A DNA stretch of 64,000 bases from assembly GCF_000801315.1 (NCBI RefSeq), contig NZ_CP010054.1, forward strand, positions 1,488,001 through 1,552,000. Direction: 5' to 3'. How positions within the stretch are numbered: position 1 is the first letter of the stretch; each line of letters opens with the position of its first letter. This stretch comes from Hymenobacter sp. DG25B (GTDB lineage Bacteria > Bacteroidota > Bacteroidia > Cytophagales > Hymenobacteraceae). The notes beneath the pieces were generated by a model. It worked only from the letters and a program-made list of their open reading frames with translations. It made no database searches and had not been told where the DNA came from. A program made the translations under genes and the position numbers. Shown in pieces: positions 17,442 to 26,018 of this stretch.

Positions 17442-18012
17442 TATTCCTGATCTGCTCTTCCAGCGCCTGAATCTGCTGGTCCAGCTGCGCGGTATCGGTG
17501 GGGCGCTGGGCATTCACGCTCAGCAGGCTGATTTTCTGATTCAGCAGCTGAATTTTCTGGGCCATCAGGTCCAGGCGGGTGTTCAGCGTAGTCAGGCGCG
17601 CATCAAACGTCTCGGGCGAAATAGCGGCGCCTTTTTCCACGTAGCGGTCAAACTGCGCATCGGCAGGGGCTTTTTCGCCGCGGGCGGCGGCGGCGCTGCC
17701 GGGCGTGGCAAACACAATATCTCCTTTCGCGGTTACGTAGTCGCCTTCGCGCAGGGTGGTCATTTTGCCCCCGGGCAGCTCTACAATGCCACTTTTATAG
17801 TTGATTTTGGTGCCATTGGCCAGGCGGATGTTTTGCGTGAGGCCGGTGTTCTGGTTGCCCTGGCGCAGCACTACGGTGCCGTTCTGCATCACGTATTGCG
17901 CGTTGGCGCTCACGGTTTGCCTGGTTTGCGGCGTGGTTTTAGCTTGGGCCGCCGCTGCCAGAGGTGCCAAAAGGGTAAAGCTGAGCAGTAGGGTAGGGAA
18001 GAAGCGTTTCAT
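17434..18012 (-). CDS. DUF6799-type exported protein with coiled-coil tail
   Basis: The ATG at 18012 starts a signal peptide (MKRFFPTLLL ... AAAQA). The central part, about residues 35-90, contains short repeats such as VMQNGTVVLRQG, RLANGTKINYKSG and TLREGDYVTAKGDIV, the pattern I associate with DUF6799 proteins of Hymenobacter. Residues about 120-190 are a leucine- and glutamine-rich coiled coil (LMAQKIQLLNQKISLL, QIQALEEQIRNIK). It probably acts in the periplasm or outer membrane, with unknown function. The 3' end overlaps the convergent epimerase gene by eight bases. Confidence 0.7.
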   Translation of the reverse strand: MKRFFPTLLLSFTLLAPLAAAAQAKTTPQTRQTVSANAQYVMQNGTVVLRQGNQNTGLTQNIRLANGTKINYKSGIVELPGGKMTTLREGDYVTAKGDIVFATPGSAAAARGEKAPADAQFDRYVEKGAAISPETFDARLTTLNTRLDLMAQKIQLLNQKISLLSVNAQRPTDTAQLDQQIQALEEQIRNIK

Positions 18013-18114
18013 GGGAGTTTTTCTTCGGTGAATTCGGCCTTCATACGCAGCCCTGCCGGAGAAGGTCGAAGGCAGAGCACCTATCTTAAAAATTTCAGAA
18101 AGTTGTGAACTGTG

Positions 18115-18145
18115 TTTGTACATTAAATGTATATACATATATTTG
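18115..18145 (+). promoter_or_regulatory. Consensus promoter with overlapping palindromes for the MarR-YceI operon
   Basis: TTTG at 18115-18118 and TATATTTG at 18138-18145 are separated by exactly 19 bases, the Bacteroidota consensus. The spacer holds TACATT-A-AATGTA (18119-18131) and TGTATATACA (18129-18138), overlapping palindromes of the kind bound by MarR dimers. Autoregulation by the MarR product is likely. Confidence 0.82.
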
Positions 18146-18176
18146 CAACGAATTCCTGATGAATCTGTCTGGCTGC

Positions 18177-18626
18177 ATGAAAATTGAAGACGAAATCCAG
18201 CAACGCACTTTCCAGAGCGAGTACCATAAGCTGCACATCAACCTGGTGTTTACGGCAAACTGGTTGCAGTTCCGGCAAAGTGTGGCTTTTAAGGAGTTTG
18301 GTCTCACGCTGCCCCAGTTTAACGTGCTGCGCATTCTGCGGGGCCAGCACCCTAAGCCGGCTACCGTAAACCTGCTCATTGAGCGCATGCTGGATAAAAC
18401 CAGCAACGCCTCCCGCATTGTGGACAAGCTGGAAGCCAAGGCTCTGGTTACCCGCACCGTGTGCCCCAGCAACCGCCGGGCCGTGGATATCCTCATTACC
18501 GAGGCCGGGCTGGCTCTGCTCCAGCGCATGGATGCCGTGGTGTCTGATGCAACCCTGGGCCTGCAAAATCTGACCGAACAAGAAGCTGCTCAACTCAACG
18601 CGCTGCTGGATAAGCTGCGCGGCTAA
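18177..18626 (+). CDS. MarR family transcriptional regulator
   Basis: A winged-helix regulator of about 149 residues. The recognition region is LTLPQFNVLRILRGQ, followed by MLDKTSNASRIVDKLEAKALVTR and a wing with CPSNRRAVDILITEAG, all characteristic of MarR. I chose the ATG at 18177 (MKIEDEIQQ); an ATG at 18159 is also downstream of the promoter. An upstream start at 18105 would lie before the -7 box and is ruled out. The yceI-like gene follows after 39 bp on the same strand, so the regulator probably controls itself and that gene through palindromes in the promoter. The inducing ligand is unknown. Confidence 0.92.
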   Translation: MKIEDEIQQRTFQSEYHKLHINLVFTANWLQFRQSVAFKEFGLTLPQFNVLRILRGQHPKPATVNLLIERMLDKTSNASRIVDKLEAKALVTRTVCPSNRRAVDILITEAGLALLQRMDAVVSDATLGLQNLTEQEAAQLNALLDKLRG

Positions 18627-18665
18627 TTAATACATACACTTCTCTTTTCCTTTTTTCTGTCTGTT

Positions 18666-19328
18666 ATGAAAAAGTTCTTTTTTCCCGCTTTGCTGGCCTT
18701 CACGCTCCTGGCGGCTCCTTCCTTCGCTCAGTCTCCGATGGCTAACTCGGCCGGCACCAGCGCCCCCCGCGCTGCCAAAGCGGCTAAAGCTTCGGCCGCC
18801 GTTTACAAGCTGCAGCCGCAGCTGAGTACCTTGGGCTGGTTGGGTAAAAAAGTAGCTGGCCAGCACAATGGCACGGCGCAGTTCCAGCAGGGCGACCTGC
18901 TCGTGCGCGGCAATAAGCTGGTAGGCGGCACCGTAACGGTGGACATGAACTCCATCAAAAACGAAGACCTGAAAGACGCGGAGTACAATGGCAAGCTCAT
19001 GGGCCACCTGCGTTCCGATGACTTCTTCAGCGTGGAGAAGCACCCCACCGCTACCCTGAAAATCACCAGCCTGGCCCCCATTAAGGCCGATGCTCAGGGC
19101 AACAACATGCGTATCACCGGCGACCTGACCATTAAAGGCATCACCAAGCCCGTTACCTTCCCCGCTAAAGTAGGCGTGAAGAACGGCGTAGCAGCTGCCA
19201 GCGGCACGGCCATCATCGACCGCACTAACTACGACATTAAGTATGGCTCAACCCTGTTTGGCGCTGCTGCCGACAAAGCCATTGACAATGAGTTTGCGTT
19301 GAGCTTCAACGTAATTGCCAAGAAGTAA
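18666..19328 (+). CDS. YceI family periplasmic lipid-binding protein
   Basis: This 220-residue exported protein starts with MKKFFFPALLAFTLLAAPSFAQ. The YceI lipocalin-like barrel runs from about residue 55: STLGWLGKK, GGTVTVDMNSIKNEDL, HLRSDDFFSVEKHPTATLKI, GDLTIKGITKPVTFP. Family members bind isoprenoid or amphiphilic ligands such as polyprenyl chains. Here Val/Thr replaces some usual positions (GWLGKKVAGQHNG), a variant I have seen in Bacteroidota. It forms an operon with the MarR gene upstream and ends at a strong terminator. Induction under lipid or solvent stress is a reasonable but untested guess. Confidence 0.93.
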   Translation: MKKFFFPALLAFTLLAAPSFAQSPMANSAGTSAPRAAKAAKASAAVYKLQPQLSTLGWLGKKVAGQHNGTAQFQQGDLLVRGNKLVGGTVTVDMNSIKNEDLKDAEYNGKLMGHLRSDDFFSVEKHPTATLKITSLAPIKADAQGNNMRITGDLTIKGITKPVTFPAKVGVKNGVAAASGTAIIDRTNYDIKYGSTLFGAAADKAIDNEFALSFNVIAKK

Positions 19329-19360
19329 GCAGCCCGGCTGCTACCTTTCAGCAACGCTGT

Positions 19361-19397
19361 AAAAAGCCCCGGATACTGCGGTATCCGGGGCTTTTTT
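19361..19397. terminator. Bidirectional rho-independent terminator
   Basis: AAAAAGCCCCGGATAC / GTATCCGGGGCTTTTTT with loop TGCG lies between the yceI-like gene and the convergent gene at 19416 and serves both. Confidence 0.93.
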
Positions 19398-19415
19398 GTG
19401 CCATGAGCGGCGGGA

Positions 19416-19973
19416 TTAATCCGGTAGAGGCAATTCCCGCGGCAGCTCAAACTTAAGGTTGCGGCTCTTGGTGCGGGCGTGCAGCTGGGTCAGAAAATCA
19501 TCCAGCTCGGCTTTATACTCCAGCCACAAATCCTCGTGCAGGTTGTTCAGAATCAGCAAGGTGGTGCGGGCGGCCAGGCGGGCGGTGCCCACATAAAAGC
19601 CGTTATAGGGGCTTTCAAACTGGCCCGTGTAGTTGTCAAATATCAGCCGGAGCGTGTACAGGTTCAGATCTACCTCCAGCTTTTTGTCTTTGGTCACGCG
19701 GCGGGCGCGGGCTACTTCCTTGGTGGCTTTTTGCAGGGCTTTGGTCAGGCTGCGGTTGAGCAGCCGGCCCGTTACGGCCACATTAAACAGCTCATGGATG
19801 CGGTCAGCGGCTTCTTCATACACGGTGTCCACGGTCACCTCGAGCATCAACTCAAAGCTGAGGGTATCATACAGCTCGGCGTCCCGGCGCACGGCGCGCA
19901 GCAGCAGGGCTTCCTTCTCTTTATCAGAGAGGCGCTTCAGGGCTTTTTTGAAGTCGGTGGAGGGAACAGGCAT
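19416..19973 (-). CDS. Conserved helical protein, unknown function
   Basis: A cytoplasmic protein of 185 residues, predicted almost all helical, starting MPVPSTDFKKALKRLSDKEK. It contains charged heptad-like stretches (ALQKATKEVARARRVTKDKK) and a hydrophobic segment LAARTTLLILNNLHEDLWLEYK. I do not recognise a named domain. A longer frame reaches 20072 but its extra residues look non-coding (Cys/Pro/Phe mix). The next gene, clpS, is divergent, with about 340 bp between. Confidence 0.65.
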   Translation of the reverse strand: MPVPSTDFKKALKRLSDKEKEALLLRAVRRDAELYDTLSFELMLEVTVDTVYEEAADRIHELFNVAVTGRLLNRSLTKALQKATKEVARARRVTKDKKLEVDLNLYTLRLIFDNYTGQFESPYNGFYVGTARLAARTTLLILNNLHEDLWLEYKAELDDFLTQLHARTKSRNLKFELPRELPLPD

Positions 19974-20300
19974 AAGCGAAGCGGCCGGAGTTAGCGGAAC
20001 GAAAAAGGCAGGCGGGGCTCCCGCACAACCGGCAAAGAAAGCAACTCCCGGCCAGCGGTGCCATAGCTGCACTGGTACTGCCGCCAGGGCGCAAAGGTTC
20101 TGGCCGGCAGCGCCCGTTACCGGGGTGAAAGGCCCGGTTTACCCGCGAGTGCGGCCGCCGGCAGGTCCTGGCCAGGGCGGCCGGATACGCCGGAATCGAC
20201 CCCGGTTTTTCCGGGCTTTTCCGCGAAACGATTCTGCCCGCCAAGGGGTTATAGTACTCTCAATAACACATGGCAACGCGCTTTTTTGGCCGTTTTTTCG
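19974..20300. other. Divergent intergenic region before clpS
   Basis: About 330 bp with no supported ORF. GC content is high until about 20250 and drops just before the clpS promoter. I found no strong hairpin. Promoters for both divergent genes should be here. Confidence 0.4.
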
Positions 20301-20308
20301 TATTTTTG
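20301..20308 (+). promoter_or_regulatory. -7 box of clpS, four bases before the start codon
   Basis: TATTTTTG matches TAnnTTTG. Only four bases (CCCC) separate it from the ATG, so transcription would start at or next to the A of the start codon. No convincing -33 element is present. Confidence 0.55.
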
Positions 20309-20312
20309 CCCC

Positions 20313-20594
20313 ATGAATACCAACCCGCAAATCAATTACGACGAGGACGTACTGCTGCTGGAGGAAACCATCGATGTGCGCGACCTGATTGTGTACAACG
20401 ACGATGTGAATACCTTCGACCACGTCATTAAAACCCTCATTGATGTATGCGGCCACGAGCCTGAGCAGGCCGAGCAATGCACCCTGCTGATTCACTACAA
20501 AGGGCAGTGTACCGTTAAGCATGGTGCCTTTGATGAGCTGGCCGGCATGTGCACCGCCATCCACGACCGCGGCATTTCGGCGGACATTTTATAA
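20313..20594 (+). CDS. clpS: ATP-dependent Clp protease adaptor protein ClpS
   Basis: A 93-residue adaptor that binds the N-terminal domain of the ClpA/ClpC unfoldase and delivers N-degron substrates. The motif DLIVYNDDVNTFDHVIKTL carries the conserved N-D-x-x-T-F-x-x-V signature, followed by the Cys/His-bearing segment of the N-degron pocket. The acidic N-terminus (NYDEDVLLLEETID) is extended as in other Bacteroidota. The ATG at 20313 lies four bases after a TATTTTTG box, hinting at a leaderless mRNA. recR follows on the same strand after a repeat-filled spacer. Confidence 0.93.
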   Translation: MNTNPQINYDEDVLLLEETIDVRDLIVYNDDVNTFDHVIKTLIDVCGHEPEQAEQCTLLIHYKGQCTVKHGAFDELAGMCTAIHDRGISADIL

Positions 20595-20596
20595 AT

Positions 20597-20690
20597 GAGC
20601 TGTTGGCCGTTGGCTATTAGCTGTTGGCTTTCGTCGCTGTGTCTGGCGTAAGCAAACAGGCTATCAGCCATGAGCTATCGGCTATCAGCT
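20597..20690. repeat. Family E inverted repeat (AGCTNTTGGC-type)
   Basis: Tandem-like words GAGCTGTTGGC/TGGCTATTAGC occur on the left (20597-20629) and their complements on the right (20659-20690). The element fills nearly the whole clpS-recR spacer. Confidence 0.75.
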
Positions 20691-20696
20691 AAACTC

Positions 20697-21311
20697 ATGG
20701 AATTCCCCTCCAAACTGATAGAAAACGCCGTGGGCGAGCTGGCGAAGCTGCCCGGTATCGGCAAAAAAACCGCTCTGCGGCTGGCCCTGCACCTGCTGAA
20801 GGCAGAAACCGACGCTACGGCTTCCCTGGCTGAAGCGCTGGCTAAAATGCGCTTCGATATTCGCTACTGCGACACCTGCCACAACATCTCCGACACGGAG
20901 AAATGCGGCATCTGCGCCAACCCGCTCCGCGACCATAGCACCGTGTGCGTGGTGTCGGATATTCGGGATGTCATTGCCATTGAAAACACCGGCCAGTACC
21001 AGGGTACCTACCACGTGCTGGGCGGCGTTATTTCGCCTATTGAAGGCATTGGCCCCAGCGACCTGCAGATTGAGTCTTTGGTAGAGCGTTTGGGCGAGCC
21101 GGAGTCGGAGGTGAAGGAAGTAATCCTGGCCATTAGCCCCACCATGGAGGGCGACACCACCGCCTTCTTTCTGTCCCGCAAGCTGCGCGACTTCCCGCAG
21201 GTGCACATCAGCACCATTGCCCGCGGCGTGCCTATGGGCGGCGAGCTGGAATACGCCGATGAAATTACGCTGGGCCGCTCCATTGTAGAGCGCCAGCGCC
21301 AAGCTAAATAG
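20697..21311 (+). CDS. recR: Recombination mediator protein RecR
   Basis: This 204-residue protein works with RecO (and RecF) to load RecA on gapped DNA. The N-terminus has the helix-hairpin-helix [20 protein letters not shown]. The four-cysteine zinc site is in [17 protein letters not shown], and the Toprim domain follows ([35 protein letters not shown]). The C-terminal [19 protein letters not shown] is standard. The start at 20697 is chosen because an upstream ATG at 20670 lies in the repeat. It ends at a good terminator, and clpS precedes it. Confidence 0.97.
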   Translation: MEFPSKLIENAVGELAKLPGIGKKTALRLALHLLKAETDATASLAEALAKMRFDIRYCDTCHNISDTEKCGICANPLRDHSTVCVVSDIRDVIAIENTGQYQGTYHVLGGVISPIEGIGPSDLQIESLVERLGEPESEVKEVILAISPTMEGDTTAFFLSRKLRDFPQVHISTIARGVPMGGELEYADEITLGRSIVERQRQAK

Positions 21312-21354
21312 CCGCGGCTGCTGAGGCCGCTAAAGCCATAAATTATTGATCCTG

Positions 21355-21391
21355 AAAAGCCCTGATGTACGCTCGTACGCCGGGGCTTTTT
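21355..21391 (+). terminator. Rho-independent terminator of recR
   Basis: AAAAGCCC ... GGGGCTTTTT with an inner GTACG/CGTAC pairing follows the recR stop by about 45 bases. Confidence 0.85.
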
Positions 21392-21485
21392 GCTGGAATA
21401 AAAAGCCGTACCCACTTTCCCTGGCGCACAGTACGCAAGTCTGCTTACCTTTCGTGACTGTTCGATTTCTGCCCCCGTCGCGCCC

Positions 21486-23468
21486 GTGAAGCTTTCCGTC
21501 GTTATTGTCAACTACAACGTCTGCTATTTCCTGGAGCAGGCGCTGTTGTCGGTACGCAAGGCCGTGGCCAGGCTGGGGGAGCCGGCGGAAGTGTTTGTGG
21601 TGGATAATAACTCCGTGGATGGCTCCGTGGCCATGGTGCGGGCCCGCTTTCCGGAGGTTATTCTCCTCGAGAATAAAAACAACCCCGGCTTCAGCAAAGC
21701 CAACAACCAGGCTCTGCGCGTGGCCCGCGGCCAGTACGTGCTCCTGCTGAACCCCGACACCGTGGTGGAAGAGGATACTTTCCGGCTGTGTTGCGCCTTT
21801 ATGGATGCCCACCCCGCTGCCGGAGGGCTGGGCGTGAAGATGCTGGATGGGCAGGGCCGCTTTCTGCCGGAAAGCAAGCGGGGTCTTCCCACGCCCCGCG
21901 TGGCGTTTTATAAGATATTCGGGCTGGCGCAGCTGTTTCCCCGCTCGCGCACGTTTGGGCGCTACCACCTGGGGTACCTCGACAAAGAACAGACCCACGA
22001 AATTGAAGTGCTCAGCGGCGCTTTTATGCTGATGCGCCGCCAAGCGCTGGACCAGGTGGGCCTGCTGGACGAGGATTATTTTATGTACGGCGAGGACATT
22101 GACCTCTCGTACCGACTCACGCGCGGCGGCTGGAAAAACTATTATTTCCCGGGCACCCGCATCATCCATTACAAAGGCGAAAGTACCCGGCGCACCAGCG
22201 TAAACTATGTGTTTGTATTCTATCGGGCCATGGTCATTTTTGCCCGCAAGCACTTTGCGCCCGAGCGGGCCGGCCTGTTTGCGCTGCTGATTAATCTGGC
22301 CATCTGGCTGCGGGCCGGGGCGGCGGTAGCGCATCGCCTGCTCACGCAGGCCGCCCCCATGCTGCTGGACGCCGCCCTGATTTTGGTAGGTATGTATTTC
22401 CTGACGGGGTACTGGGAAAACAACTACAAATACGTGCCCACGCCATTTCCGCCGCAGTTCCTGCTGGTGGCAGTACCGGTTTACACTGCAGTGTGGCTGG
22501 CCACCGCCTATTTCAGTGGGGCCTACGATAAACCAGTGCGTACCGTGCGTACCGTGCGCATTGTGCGGGGCATCTTCTTCGGCACTGTTCTGATTTCAGC
22601 CGCTTCCAACTTTTTTGATGCCTGGCGCTTTTCCAAGGCGCTTATTATTCTGGGTGGCGTTTGGGCCGTAGCGGCCCTGCTGCTGCGCCGCCTGCTCACA
22701 CATTACCTCCGCCACCGCAACTTCAGCCTGTCAAAAGACAAGCAGAAGAACATTGCTATTGTGGGCTCGGAGGCAGAAAGCCGGCGGGTACGTTTCCTAC
22801 TGCAAAATGCCGGGGTACGGGCCCGTATTATGGGTTACGTAAGCCCGGTGGCGCCGGCCGCGCCGGCCGCGCCCAGTGGCCTGCTGGGCGAAGTGCGCCA
22901 AATGGAGGAAATCATTCAAATCCACGGAATTGATGAAGTAATTTTCTGCGGGAAAGATTTGTCGGCCAGTGAGATAATGGCCCTCATGGTCAACCTGCCC
23001 CAGCGGCGCCAGTGCCCGGTGAGCTATAAAATCCTGCCCGAAGACAGCCAGTACATCATTGGCAGCTCCAGCAAAGATTCCCCCGGCGACTATTATACCC
23101 TGGATATTGCCCTGAACCTGTTTCAGCCCCGGTGCATTCGCAATAAGCGCTTGCTGGATGTGCTGAGTAGCGTGGCGTTGCTGCTGGCCGCTCCGCTGTT
23201 GGTGTGGCTGGTAGAGCAAAAGGAGGGTTTTCTGCGCAATTGTCTGCGGGTTCTCTCTGGGCAGCGCACCTGGGTGGGACTGCGCTACGCCGCTGGCCCC
23301 CGCCGCATGACCCAGGCCATTCTTTCCCCCGCCGATGCCGGCGAATCCCAAACCCCGCTATCCGAAGCTACTAAACAGCGGCTGGAGCTGCTGTATGCCC
23401 GGGACTATACCACCGGCACCGATCTGAGCCTTTTGCTGCGGTGCTTTCGGTGGCTGGGGCAGGAGTAA
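21486..23468 (+). CDS. GT2 glycosyltransferase fused to a CoA-binding-like domain and a reduced sugar-transferase tail
   Basis: This 660-residue protein starts with a family 2 glycosyltransferase (residues 1-240): SVVIVNYNVCYFL, VVDNNSVDGSVAMV, NPGFSKANN, LLLNPDTVVEED, LLDEDYFMYGEDIDLSYR. About 260-410 carries several membrane helices. A Rossmann-like segment at about 420-520 (NIAIVGSEAESRRVRFLL, GIDEVIFCGKDLS) resembles the CoA-binding domain of polyprenyl glycosylphosphotransferases. The last 120 residues (RNKRLLDVLSSVALLLAAPLL ... YARDYTTGTDLSLLLRCF) recall the sugar-transferase domain but lack its usual catalytic core, so that part may be inactive. A role in surface polysaccharide or rhamnan-type assembly is likely. 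It has its own promoter-like TACCTTTC near 21448. Confidence 0.85.
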   Translation: MKLSVVIVNYNVCYFLEQALLSVRKAVARLGEPAEVFVVDNNSVDGSVAMVRARFPEVILLENKNNPGFSKANNQALRVARGQYVLLLNPDTVVEEDTFRLCCAFMDAHPAAGGLGVKMLDGQGRFLPESKRGLPTPRVAFYKIFGLAQLFPRSRTFGRYHLGYLDKEQTHEIEVLSGAFMLMRRQALDQVGLLDEDYFMYGEDIDLSYRLTRGGWKNYYFPGTRIIHYKGESTRRTSVNYVFVFYRAMVIFARKHFAPERAGLFALLINLAIWLRAGAAVAHRLLTQAAPMLLDAALILVGMYFLTGYWENNYKYVPTPFPPQFLLVAVPVYTAVWLATAYFSGAYDKPVRTVRTVRIVRGIFFGTVLISAASNFFDAWRFSKALIILGGVWAVAALLLRRLLTHYLRHRNFSLSKDKQKNIAIVGSEAESRRVRFLLQNAGVRARIMGYVSPVAPAAPAAPSGLLGEVRQMEEIIQIHGIDEVIFCGKDLSASEIMALMVNLPQRRQCPVSYKILPEDSQYIIGSSSKDSPGDYYTLDIALNLFQPRCIRNKRLLDVLSSVALLLAAPLLVWLVEQKEGFLRNCLRVLSGQRTWVGLRYAAGPRRMTQAILSPADAGESQTPLSEATKQRLELLYARDYTTGTDLSLLLRCFRWLGQE

Positions 23469-23551
23469 TGCCTTTTGGTTGCTGCGCCTGAGTCCGTACA
23501 TTCCCGTACTTTTAGCCCGTCTTTCCCCACCCACCCATTTGCCTTGTTGCC

Positions 23552-24784
23552 ATGTCACAAACTGTTGACTCGCTCGCTCCTTCGCCAACCCCCGTTCTGT
23601 CAGACCGCATCAACACCATGCAGGAGTCGCAGACTATTGCCATGGCCAAAAAAGGCCGCGAGCTGGCCGCACAGGGCATCGATATTATTAGCCTGAGCTT
23701 TGGCGAGCCTGATTTTCAGACTCCGCAATACATTAAGGATGCCGCCAAAAAGGCCATTGACGAAGGCTACACCTTCTACACGCCCGTGCCCGGCTACCCC
23801 GAGCTGCGCCAGGCCATCTGCGACAAGCTCCTGCGCGAAAATCAGCTGAGCTTTAAGCCCGACAACATTGTGGTGAGCACCGGCGCCAAGCAGGCCCTGG
23901 CCAACGCCGTGCTCAGCCTGGTAAACCCCGGCGACGAGGTCATTGTATTTGCCCCGTACTGGGTAAGCTACGAGGAGATGGTGAAGCTGGCAGAAGGTAC
24001 CCCTGTTACGCTGATGGGCACGCTGGAAAACGGCTATAAAGTAACGGCCGCGCAGCTGGAGCAGGCCATTACGCCCCGTACCAAGCTCATCATGTACTCC
24101 TCGCCGTGTAACCCCACCGGCGCCGTTTTCAGCCGGGAAGAGCTAGCCGAAATTGCCGCCGTGGTAGCCCGCCACCCGCAGGTGCACGTGCTGGCCGATG
24201 AGATTTACGAGTACATCAATTTTGTGGGCGAGCATGTGAGCATGGCGCAGTTTGCGGAAATCAAGGACCGCGTAATTACGGTCAATGGCTTCTCGAAAGG
24301 CTATGCCATGACGGGCTGGCGCGTAGGCTACCTGGCGGCCCGTAAGGAAATTGCCAGCGCCTGCGAGAAAATGCAGAGCCAGATTACCTCCGGTACCTGC
24401 TCCATTGCCCAGCGCGCGGCCCTGGCGGCCCTGCAGGGCGGGCGCACTTCCGCCGATGAGATGGTAACAGCCTACCGCCGCCGCCGCGACCTGGTGTTGG
24501 AGCTAGTGAAAGACATCCCCGGTTTCCGCACGCCCACGCCCAGCGGCGCTTTCTATGTATTCCCGGATGTGAGCGGCTATTTCGGGAAAATGATGCCCGA
24601 TGGCAGCGTTATCCAAAACGCCACGGATCTGGCCATGTACATGCTCAACGACGGCCACGTAGCCGCCGTGAGCGGCGACGCATTTGGGGCGCCCAACTGC
24701 ATTCGTTTCAGCACGGCAGCCGCCGATGAGAAGCTGCGCGAAGCTTTCACCCGCATCAAAAATAGCCTGGCTAAACTGGTTTAA
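23552..24784 (+). CDS. PLP-dependent aminotransferase, aspartate aminotransferase type (class I)
   Basis: A 410-residue fold-type I aminotransferase. Key segments are VSTGAKQALANAVLSLVNPGDEV, SSPCNPTGAVFS with the conserved NPTG, ADEIYEYI with the PLP aspartate-tyrosine pair, NGFSKGYAMTGWRVGY with the Schiff-base lysine, and the substrate-carboxylate arginine in IRFSTA. It most likely transfers amino groups between aspartate and 2-oxoglutarate; prephenate or aromatic activity cannot be excluded. The first 15 residues before SDRINTMQESQT may be variable. It is followed by an inverted-repeat element and then the heptose kinase gene. Confidence 0.93.
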   Translation: MSQTVDSLAPSPTPVLSDRINTMQESQTIAMAKKGRELAAQGIDIISLSFGEPDFQTPQYIKDAAKKAIDEGYTFYTPVPGYPELRQAICDKLLRENQLSFKPDNIVVSTGAKQALANAVLSLVNPGDEVIVFAPYWVSYEEMVKLAEGTPVTLMGTLENGYKVTAAQLEQAITPRTKLIMYSSPCNPTGAVFSREELAEIAAVVARHPQVHVLADEIYEYINFVGEHVSMAQFAEIKDRVITVNGFSKGYAMTGWRVGYLAARKEIASACEKMQSQITSGTCSIAQRAALAALQGGRTSADEMVTAYRRRRDLVLELVKDIPGFRTPTPSGAFYVFPDVSGYFGKMMPDGSVIQNATDLAMYMLNDGHVAAVSGDAFGAPNCIRFSTAAADEKLREAFTRIKNSLAKLV

Positions 24785-24788
24785 AGTA

Positions 24789-24902
24789 GTAGTGCGAAGC
24801 TCCGGCATCGCGCACGAGCAACGCGAGTAGCAGGCGTGGGCACAAACCGCGCGATTCCAACTACTCGCTCCGCTCGTGTGCGAAGCCGGAGCTTCGCGCT
24901 AC
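24789..24902. repeat. Family C inverted-repeat element, copy 1
   Basis: The left arm begins GTAGTGCGAAGCTCCGGC and the right arm ends GCCGGAGCTTCGCGCTAC, with further pairing CACGAGC...GCTCGTG. The element sits between the aminotransferase stop and the hldE promoter. Copies at 37263 and 54568. Confidence 0.9.
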
Positions 24903-24930
24903 TGGCAGCCGGAGCTACAGCGCAACTTCC

Positions 24931-24938
24931 TACCTTTG
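24931..24938 (+). promoter_or_regulatory. Putative -7 box for the heptose kinase gene
   Basis: TACCTTTG, 27 bases before the ATG at 24966 and just after the family C repeat. The -33 region is unclear. Confidence 0.5.
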
Positions 24939-24965
24939 CGGCTTCATTTTTCTGAATTTGTTGTG

Positions 24966-25982
24966 ATGCCCGCTGCCTCCGTACCGCCTGCTTCCCTTGC
25001 TGAGTTATTTGATGCGTTCAACCACCTGACCGTGCTCATTGTGGGCGACGTGATGATGGATGCCTACGTGTGGGGAAAGGCCGGGCGGCTGTCGCCGGAA
25101 GCGCCGGTGCCGGTAGTAAATGTAAGCCGCACAGAGCAGCGCCTGGGCGGCGCCGCTAACGTAGCCCTAAACGTGCAGGCCCTGGGTGCCACGCCGCTGC
25201 TGTGCGCCGTAATAGGGGAGGACCAAGGCGGCAACCAAATGCTGGATCTGCTGCGTGAAAACAACCTTTCCGCCGAAGGCATTGTGCGCAGCCCGCACCG
25301 GCCCACTACCGTAAAGCAGCGCATTCTGGCCCACGGTCAGCAGCTCCTGCGCATCGATTCCGAAGTAGAGCACAACCTCAACCAGGAAGAAAATGCTGCC
25401 CTCACGGCGCGCTACGCCGCCCTGCTGGACCGCGCCGACGTCGTGATTTTTGAAGACTACGACAAGGGCGTGCTCGGCGAGGCCAGCATTACCCGCTTTA
25501 TCGAGCTAGCCCGGGAACGGGGCATTCCCACTGTAGTAGATCCTAAGAAGAAGAACTTCCTGGCCTACCGCCACTGCACCCTGTTCAAGCCCAACCTGAA
25601 AGAGCTACGCGAGGGCCTGAAGCTGGAGTTTGAAGATACCGATGCCGCCCGCCCGCAGTTTGAGGCCGCTGTAGACCGCCTGCGCGAGCTTTTACTACCA
25701 GAAATTGTGCTGGTAACCCTCTCTGAGCGGGGCGTTTTTGTGGAAGATGGTGCCACCCAACGCACCTACATTCCCGCCCACCTGCGCAGCATTTCGGACG
25801 TTTCCGGCGCCGGCGACACCGTAATAAGTATTGCTGCGCTGTGCGTAGCGCTGGGAATGGCCCCGCCCGTTACCGCTGCGCTGGCCAATCTAGGTGGCGG
25901 GCTGGTGTGCGAGCAGATAGGCGTAGTGCCCATTGAAAAACAACTGCTCCTGGCTGAAGCCCAGGAAAATAGGGTGTTTTAA
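24966..25982 (+). CDS. hldA: PfkB-type kinase, D-glycero-beta-D-manno-heptose-7-phosphate kinase (HldE domain I)
   Basis: A 338-residue carbohydrate kinase of the PfkB/ribokinase fold, matching the kinase half of HldE/RfaE, which adds the 1-phosphate to heptose-7-phosphate in LPS core heptose synthesis. Visible features are VLIVGDVMMDAYVWGKAGRLSPEAPVPVV, RLGGAANVALNVQALGA, VVIFEDYDKGVLG, VVDPKKKNFLAYR, FKPNLKELREG and the catalytic DVSGAGDT near the C-terminus. No adenylyltransferase domain is attached, so a separate HldC would be needed elsewhere. The ATG at 24966 is preferred over 24876, which falls in the repeat. Confidence 0.88.
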   Translation: MPAASVPPASLAELFDAFNHLTVLIVGDVMMDAYVWGKAGRLSPEAPVPVVNVSRTEQRLGGAANVALNVQALGATPLLCAVIGEDQGGNQMLDLLRENNLSAEGIVRSPHRPTTVKQRILAHGQQLLRIDSEVEHNLNQEENAALTARYAALLDRADVVIFEDYDKGVLGEASITRFIELARERGIPTVVDPKKKNFLAYRHCTLFKPNLKELREGLKLEFEDTDAARPQFEAAVDRLRELLLPEIVLVTLSERGVFVEDGATQRTYIPAHLRSISDVSGAGDTVISIAALCVALGMAPPVTAALANLGGGLVCEQIGVVPIEKQLLLAEAQENRVF

Positions 25983-26018
25983 CTCCCCGGTATTTTATTA
26001 GGCTAAAAGCTAGAAAAA

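Noticed and set aside
18105..18176. Upstream start for the MarR gene
   Set aside because: The ATG-like codon at 18105 lies before the -7 promoter box, so it cannot be in the mRNA from that promoter.
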